Shown here piece after piece: positions 59,601 through 64,000 of a DNA stretch of 64,000 bases. The DNA comes from Acestrorhynchus altus. Its lineage: Eukaryota; Chordata; Actinopteri; Characiformes; Acestrorhynchidae. Positions within the stretch are counted from its first letter, which is position 1; the number at the start of each line of letters is the position of its first letter. Position numbers and translations under genes: made by a program. The stretch covers positions 17,966,740 to 18,030,739 of the forward strand of contig CM067515.1 in assembly GCA_034509495.1 (NCBI GenBank), in the 5' to 3' direction. The notes beneath the pieces were generated by a model. The model worked only from the letters and a program-made list of their open reading frames with translations, was not told the origin of the DNA and made no database searches.

Positions 59601-62191
59601 GGGAACAGTGCTCTGAATAAACGTTTATCGTATTACTTTTGTTAAAATATCATGGCTCTAGAGTTTGTGTAGAAGCCATTAAAAATCCCCTACTGACTGA
59701 ATCTCTGCATACTAAGTTAGCCTTTTTTCACCCTGTTCTTCAGTGCTGCAGTGACACTGATGGTGGTATGTTTTTGTATGTTGTGTTGGTAGATCAGACA
59801 CATCAGTACAGGAGTATTTAAACCCAGTTCAGTGTTAATTTGCACATGCACATTCTACAACCTATTATTACCTTTATTATCACACTTTCACTCACTTATT
59901 AAATAAGAGTGAGAAAGTGGGAACAGGCTATAGGCTGATATTATTGCTGCTAATTGCAGTAATAACTACCTCCTGCTAGTCAGTGCAGATTGAAGTAGCT
60001 GAGTTGATATGTTGAAGCAGGAAAAAAAGACAGGCATAAGAACCTGAGACACTTTAATGAGAACTGAATTGTGATGTCTAGACAACTAATTCAGAGCATC
60101 TGAAAACATCAGAGAGGTCTTGTAGCACATTCTTGGTAAACAGTGATCAGAAACTACCCAAAGAGCTTCAAGGGAGGATATCCAGTGAGCATGGTATGTT
60201 GTCAACATGGTCATGAGAATCCAAGGCTCATTGATACTCATGGTGGGTCTCCTGTACATTCAGCATGATTGAGAAATCCACATCAGGGAGTCAATAAGAA
60301 CAGGTGGAGGTGGGGCATAGCTAGGAGCAAGCAGATGACAAAGCAGCCAGTTAGAGACTTCTCTGCCTCTTTGCCAAGGAGAGTATTAACATTTGAAAGG
60401 TCATCGCCTCACCCCTCCTTTTTGCCTAATACTGCCACATAAGATAGGTATAATATGCTAGACTTGGGCTACCATGTGGCAAAACCAAATAACATAATGT
60501 ATAAATAATTTTCCTGCTGCAGTTTGGAAGAACAATAACAAAACAAAAAAACAGTATAAATCAGTTTGATTTGCTGGATATGTGGGTCCAGCTCAGCCTT
60601 CAGTGCCAAGAGTCCAAGCTACATACAACTGATGCCAACTGCCAGATCTTATATACACCTTAAATGTAGCAATTTTTATATTCAGCTCTTTGAGCTCTGA
60701 CATTGGGAAGTCTCCAGAGTGACCCCCAGTGATACCACAGCCATCAGCGCTGTCTCTACTGCAGCTCAAAGAACTGTTGGGCAGTGAAATGATATACTCA
60801 GAGACTCACCAGGATTCCCGCTGAGCGAACCTGCATCATGGACTGCAGGCCTCTTATGCTTAGAGGGACCACCCATAAGCATGCCATCTGTGCCTGCTAA
60901 GGGCTTAATATGACAGATAGAGCTGTGTATTGGCAAGAGGCTTGTGATACGATACTTCTCACAATTCGGTGTGATTATTCAACATATTGACATATATTGT
61001 GATGCTGTAAGCAAGGTGGTATGTTGCAATTTTTTAATTAAATTTTAGGAAAACTCTCATAGCATAAAAACACATCATAATATGCTTAAAATCCGAGTAA
61101 AAAAGTTGAATCTGAAAATAGAGTACAACATTCCACACAACATCTTGTTGTCATGGTTCGAATATTATAAAATCAATATACAAACAAAATTGTGACATGC
61201 ATTTTCAAACCTGCAAAAAGGATGCTGATATTGTGGGTGGATGTACCATAAAGACTTCACACACTTCTTCCTTCTGTCTGCAAGGGAAGTATGTACACTA
61301 ATCAGCCACAATATTATGACCACCTCCTTGTTGTACTCTTATTGTCCATTTTATCAACTCCATTGAGGTCATGGTTACAAACCCAGAGGACCACCAAAGA
61401 GCAGGCATACATATAGAAATATCCAGCTCACAGTGTATTGTGACCACTGATGAAGGTCTAGAGAATGACCAACACAAACTGTGCAGCAACTGATGGACTT
61501 CTCTCTCTGACTTTACTTCTATAAGGTGGACCAAATAGAGTGGCCATTGAGTGGACAGCAATGCTGTTTCTGATACCAATGCAACACACACTAACATGCC
61601 ACCAACATGTCAGTGTCACTGCAGTGCTGAGAATGACACACTACCCTCTCCCACAAAACCTGCTCTGTGGTTGTCCCATGGGGGTCTTGACCTTTGAAGA
61701 ACTGGGTGAAAGGAGCCTAACAAAATATTCAGAGACATATATGGAATACAGCCTGTAATTTTAGAACTATAGAGTGCTTCTGCATGGTAAATGGAGCTGA
61801 TAAAATGTACAGTGAGAGCAGAAACAAGGAGGTTGTCATAATATTATGGTTGATCAATATATGTTGGTTGTTTTGACTCTTATGGATTGTTTTGTGGCAA
61901 ATTGTTTGCAAATATATGCTAAGTATGTTAAAAATGTGTTAAAATGAGTATTAATTATATTGACTCTAACCATCAACCCCCTCACTCCTGCAGGTCTTTC
62001 AAATGACCCCGCTGACCTGGAGAAGCGTAGTCAGGTGTTCGGTCAGAACTTCATTCCTCCTAAAAAGCCTAAGACATTTCTGCAGTTGGTGTGGGAGGCT
62101 TTGCAGGATGTTACGCTTATCATCTTGGAGATTGCAGCCATCGTCTCGCTTGGCCTCAGCTTCTACCAGCCTCCAGGAGGTGACAGTGAAG
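50341..62191 (+). CDS. atp2b3: Plasma-membrane calcium-transporting ATPase 3, 5' part (runs beyond the window)
   Basis: P-type pump that exports Ca2+ across the plasma membrane. Two coding exons are in view. The first is 50341-50546, starting MGDMANSS, which is diagnostic of this paralogue group, followed by LEELRILMEF, LQKIQEDYGD and GLC. The second is 61994-62191, reading GLSNDPADLEKRSQVFGQNF, then IPPKKPKTFLQLVWEALQDV and TLIILEIAAIVSLGLSFY, the first transmembrane segment. The second exon is phase-perfect and ends at a good donor (GAAG, then GTAAGG). In the first, the conserved KTSPTDG stretch just before the donor is one frame off. A five-A run at 50527-50531 has one base more than needed. 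The donor GATG/GTGGTT is also weak. Both could be sequencing error or a real lesion. The catalytic domain and remaining exons lie to the right. No poly(A) end is in view. Confidence 0.88.
51177..51247. repeat. Poly(A) and (AT)n tract
   Basis: About 20 A followed by about 25 AT units, in atp2b3 intron 2. Confidence 0.95.
51398..51530. repeat. (ATT)n and (GT)n microsatellites
   Basis: About 24 ATT units to about 51472, then about 23 GT units at 51484-51530. Confidence 0.95.
52050..52230. repeat. Dispersed repeat shared with 58640-58860
   Basis: Both places read ACAAAGCTTGGTTCCAG, then ATTTCAT/TTTCTAATGAATGCCCCC, then a GATG(C/T)GTT block, then CATCAAGCA, then ACCAGGA/ACCAGATGTTGGA, and an AGGGAGCTTTGGAGATGTTT-like end. 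Order and orientation are the same. Family unknown. Confidence 0.55.
52508..53384 (+). mobile_element. Tc1-like transposon, deleted (877 bp)
   Basis: CAGTGTCTTG at the left and CAAGGCACTG at the right are inverted termini that extend inward about 45 bases (TTCATACCCCTTGAACC / GGTTCAAGGGATATG). TA flanks both ends (52506-52507 and 53385-53386). Inside is AAACATGGTGGTGGCAGCAT, a typical transposase-gene phrase, at 53070. Deletions and stops abolish the coding frame. Confidence 0.88.
53890..54290 (-). mobile_element. Family A element, reverse orientation
   Basis: Starts CACTATATGTCCAAATGTTTG, followed by GAGGACACCCCTTATAATGA. It carries the complements of the family phrases (AGTATTACCAATAGAACAGG, TGGTGCTCCATCTAATACTTT) in reverse order. 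Confidence 0.7.
54778..55059. mobile_element. Tc1-derived MITE (282 bp) with TA duplication
   Basis: The left end CAGTGCATTCAGAAAGTATT and the right end AAGCACTGTGAATATGTTCT…GATGCAGTG are inverted copies. TA lies on both sides (54776-54777, 55060-55061). Only terminal sequence remains; the transposase is deleted. A (GA)n run precedes it at 54743-54764. Confidence 0.85.
55320..58240 (+). mobile_element. Decayed DIRS-like retrotransposon with tyrosine recombinase
   Basis: Frames in order on the plus strand carry a gag-like part (55330-56020). Next come reverse-transcriptase phrases (VLPFGSPIWSL-type near 56290, TTYIEDCLVAAQSEKKAQEH at 56367, LTPTQWTSYIGLSLYS near 56465). RNase H/connection phrases follow (VDLFTSNENSKCPLF at 56697, FAHKWPETLLYA at 56785), then a tyrosine-recombinase-like end (SWAV-like, then GGVVFTSHIHQVL-like near 57790-57960). 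The recombinase instead of an integrase, and the lack of LTRs, point to DIRS. Many stops and frame changes make it inactive. Confidence 0.75.
56828..56965 (-). mobile_element. Short retroposon inserted in the DIRS-like element
   Basis: CTTCTTTCGGGCTGCTCCCT … CACCATTTATCCGGGCTTGG matches the element at 35694-35850 and interrupts the RNase H region of the DIRS element. The tail is (GAAA)-like on the minus strand, at the left. The TSD is not clear. Confidence 0.65.
58870..61290. other. atp2b3 intron 2, unclassified part
   Basis: No coding exon recognised. Frames at 59050-59400 (minus) lie in a purine-rich GAGAGA-like tract and look like chance. Several stretches have A+T-rich unique-looking sequence. 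Nothing more can be supported. Confidence 0.35.
61291..61862. mobile_element. Family B element, shorter copy
   Basis: Left end ACACTAATCAGCCACAATAT, then TATGACCACCTCCTTG; right end CAAGGAGGTTGTCATAATATTATGG. The ends are inverted copies and match those of the copy at 48447-49187. Internal sequence resembles that copy in part. Confidence 0.75.
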
Positions 62192-62339
62192 GTAAGGATT
62201 GATTAAACATTATGTTACTATGACGTCAGCATGATGTTTCTTGTAGTGTCAAAGTGCATCTGCTGTGTACCTTGTGAATCTGTCCATCTGTCCTGCTTCT
62301 GAAGGTTTTCACACAAGTGTTCACAAGGGTATTCAGTTG

Positions 62340-62953
62340 TGTTCAAAAAATACTATTTTAATCTGATCACAGGACTTCTCATCAGGCTTGCCTAGATGTT
62401 CTCTTGCAAACTTCTCATGCTGAATTTTGTGGTGAGGTTTTTCTCAGATGACTCTTCCATGAAGACCATATTTTTGCAGGTGTTGAATAGTAGAACAATG
62501 TACCACACTCCAGATTCTGGTAAATCTTCCTGAATGTCTTTTGCAATAAAGCAGGGGATTTGATGTGCTGGTCTAGCAATCCTACAAGTAGCTGTCTCTG
62601 AAAAATTTCTTAGTCGTGCAGACCTTATCTTGGCCTCTGTTCCTGTTATCTGCCATTTCTTAATTACATTTTGAACTGAGGAAATGGCAACCTGAAAACT
62701 CCTGGCTATTTTCTTATAGCAATTTCCTGCCTTGCAGGCCTTAACCATTTTCATTTTCAGAGTACTAGGTAGTTGCTTAAAAGAACCAGTGGCTAGAGAA
62801 GTCTGTGTATTTATAAAGATTTAAAATTTACATCACCTGGCATTTCCTAACAATGATGGTGAACAAACCAAAAGCCTAATTATGCTAGGGTGAGGCTAAT
62901 TAAAGTCTGATACCTCAAACCTCATAAGGTTCCCATACTTTTGCCAGGTACTG
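62340..62953 (-). mobile_element. Truncated Tc1-like transposon with transposase N-terminus
   Basis: Minus-strand frame 62754-62392 starts KMVKACKAGNCYKKIAR and continues FQVAISSVQNVIKKWQ and FIAKDIQEDLPESG, the helix-turn-helix pair of Tc1 transposase. The 5' terminus on that strand (CAGTACCTGGCAAAAGTATG, 62953 leftwards) is intact. The catalytic part and the other terminus are missing. It sits in the atp2b3 intron after 62191. Confidence 0.8.
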
Positions 62954-63044
62954 CTTTACATTTTTCAGCCTAAAACTGTACCAAACCAAAATCAAAAAGG
63001 TGTGTTTCATTTTTAACTTTATGCCTTTTATACCATACTTTTGG

Positions 63045-63560
63045 GCATATAGTGTATGTGACAAAGTGCTGTGAACAGCAAACAGTAAAAAGAGTTTATC
63101 TCAGATTGAATCATTGGTAGGAATTGATTCAGCAACAAGAGCATTACTGAGGTCAGAATTTTGGAGGACCACAACTCCACCTCATCCCATATTAGATAAA
63201 GCACCGTCATTCCAGGAAACCTAGTCCCAATGCGCCATAACTCAGTGCTGAGGAGCCTGACATACCTGACAGTATGTTCCTTTGGAAACATAAGGGTGTA
63301 TCTGATGTTTGTTTTTTTATCAATAGACTATAGAGGCTGTCTGTCTATGTATTGGACTCTTTATCTAAACAAAGGCACACTGTAACTGCAAAGACTGACA
63401 ATCTCTTTATTTAAAAACATCTCAGAATGCAGATAGAACCTATATTTCTAAAGGAATGATTAGGCATGGTGCCAATTGGACTAAATGGGACTAAATGAGC
63501 TATATGTGTGCATTTGCACATCTGTGTCAACACTCATTGCAACATCAAGTAGCTGAATGC
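63045..63560 (+). mobile_element. Family A element, split by other sequence
   Basis: Left half (63110-63285: ACAAGAGCATTACTGAGGTC, AACTCCACCTCATCCCATAT) and right half (63458-63560: TTAGGCATGGTGCCAATTGG, CATTTGCACATCTGTGTCAA) are in family order and orientation. About 170 bases between them are unrelated to the family. Confidence 0.6.
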
Positions 63561-63689
63561 ATTCATTAGAAGAGTATTATAGGTTGAAATTCAACTTATC
63601 TGTCAAATCCTTGACTCCATGGTTAAAGACCACTTGCATTTTTTGTAACAGGGATACAGGGTATCACGTTGTGGAGAAATGAAGTAGGC

Positions 63690-64000
63690 ACATGAAAATG
63701 CAAGGTAGAATTTATTTACAAAGACAAACCAAAAGACATGAAAACAAAATGAGAACACGGCATGCTGACATGAAACAAAAAATGGCACACAGAGACAAAG
63801 GACCTTAAATAAACAGACAAGACTAGAAACACCTGGGGATGATTTAAAATGAGCAGGCCTACAAACAAGACACAGGTGGAAATGGGGCAGAGCTAGCATG
63901 GAGACAAGACCAAAACTAAACAGAGATGTGTGCACAAAAGCACATGGGGAACCAAAACAAAATGATGACAGTAAGGGACAGCCTGGGAGCCAAACATGAC
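63690..64000. repeat. Dispersed repeat running off the right edge
   Basis: Contains GGAGACAAGACCAAAACTAA, then AGCACATGGGGAACCAAAAC, the same phrases as the fragment at 3181-3400. It continues to the window end with a GGGACAGCCTGGGAGCCAAA phrase. Confidence 0.5.

Overview
The window looks like nuclear DNA of a teleost fish. The protein-coding genes have short exons with GT-AG introns. Vertebrate families are present, including a single-coding-exon UGT of the UGT5 type, which is known from fish. Tc1-like transposons, small inverted-repeat elements, tRNA-derived SINEs, a DIRS-like retroposon and dinucleotide microsatellites are very dense. An ostariophysan fish (characin or catfish relative) is a plausible guess from repeat style, but this is not proven. 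No bacterial, viral or CRISPR feature was found.

Layout. 1-5.9 kb: upstream flank with microsatellites, one SINE with a target-site duplication and a LINE 3' end. 5.97-14.3 kb (+): biglycan (bgn), seven coding exons giving 367 residues. 18.7-23.3 kb (+): a three-exon LRAT/PLAAT-type acyltransferase with one Tc1 nested inside another in its first intron. 24.6-31.9 kb (+): dedd, with a CpG-rich first exon, a small uORF and five coding exons giving 396 residues. 36.6-38.2 kb (-): ugt5, 533 residues. 44.5-62.2 kb (+): the 5' part of the plasma-membrane calcium pump atp2b3, which runs off the right edge. Its start-codon exon is at 50.3 kb and the first transmembrane exon at 62.0 kb, with two CpG-rich candidate promoters at about 44.9 and 46.3 kb. 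The large intron between these exons holds Tc1 copies, small inverted-repeat elements and a decayed DIRS-like element.

The genes do not form a pathway. bgn next to ATP2B3 is a known neighbour pair on human Xq28. Here the pair is kept in order and orientation, but dedd, an LRAT-like gene and ugt5 lie between them.

I did not find an undescribed molecular system. The observations most worth checking are: an apparent one-base insertion that breaks the reading frame of atp2b3 exon 2; a biglycan whose N-terminal region lacks any Ser-Gly glycosaminoglycan attachment dipeptide; a 73-bp TG repeat that replaces the polypyrimidine tract of a bgn splice acceptor; an extended Ser-rich N-terminus and uORF in dedd; and a degenerate tandem repeat with dyad-symmetric motifs in dedd intron 1.
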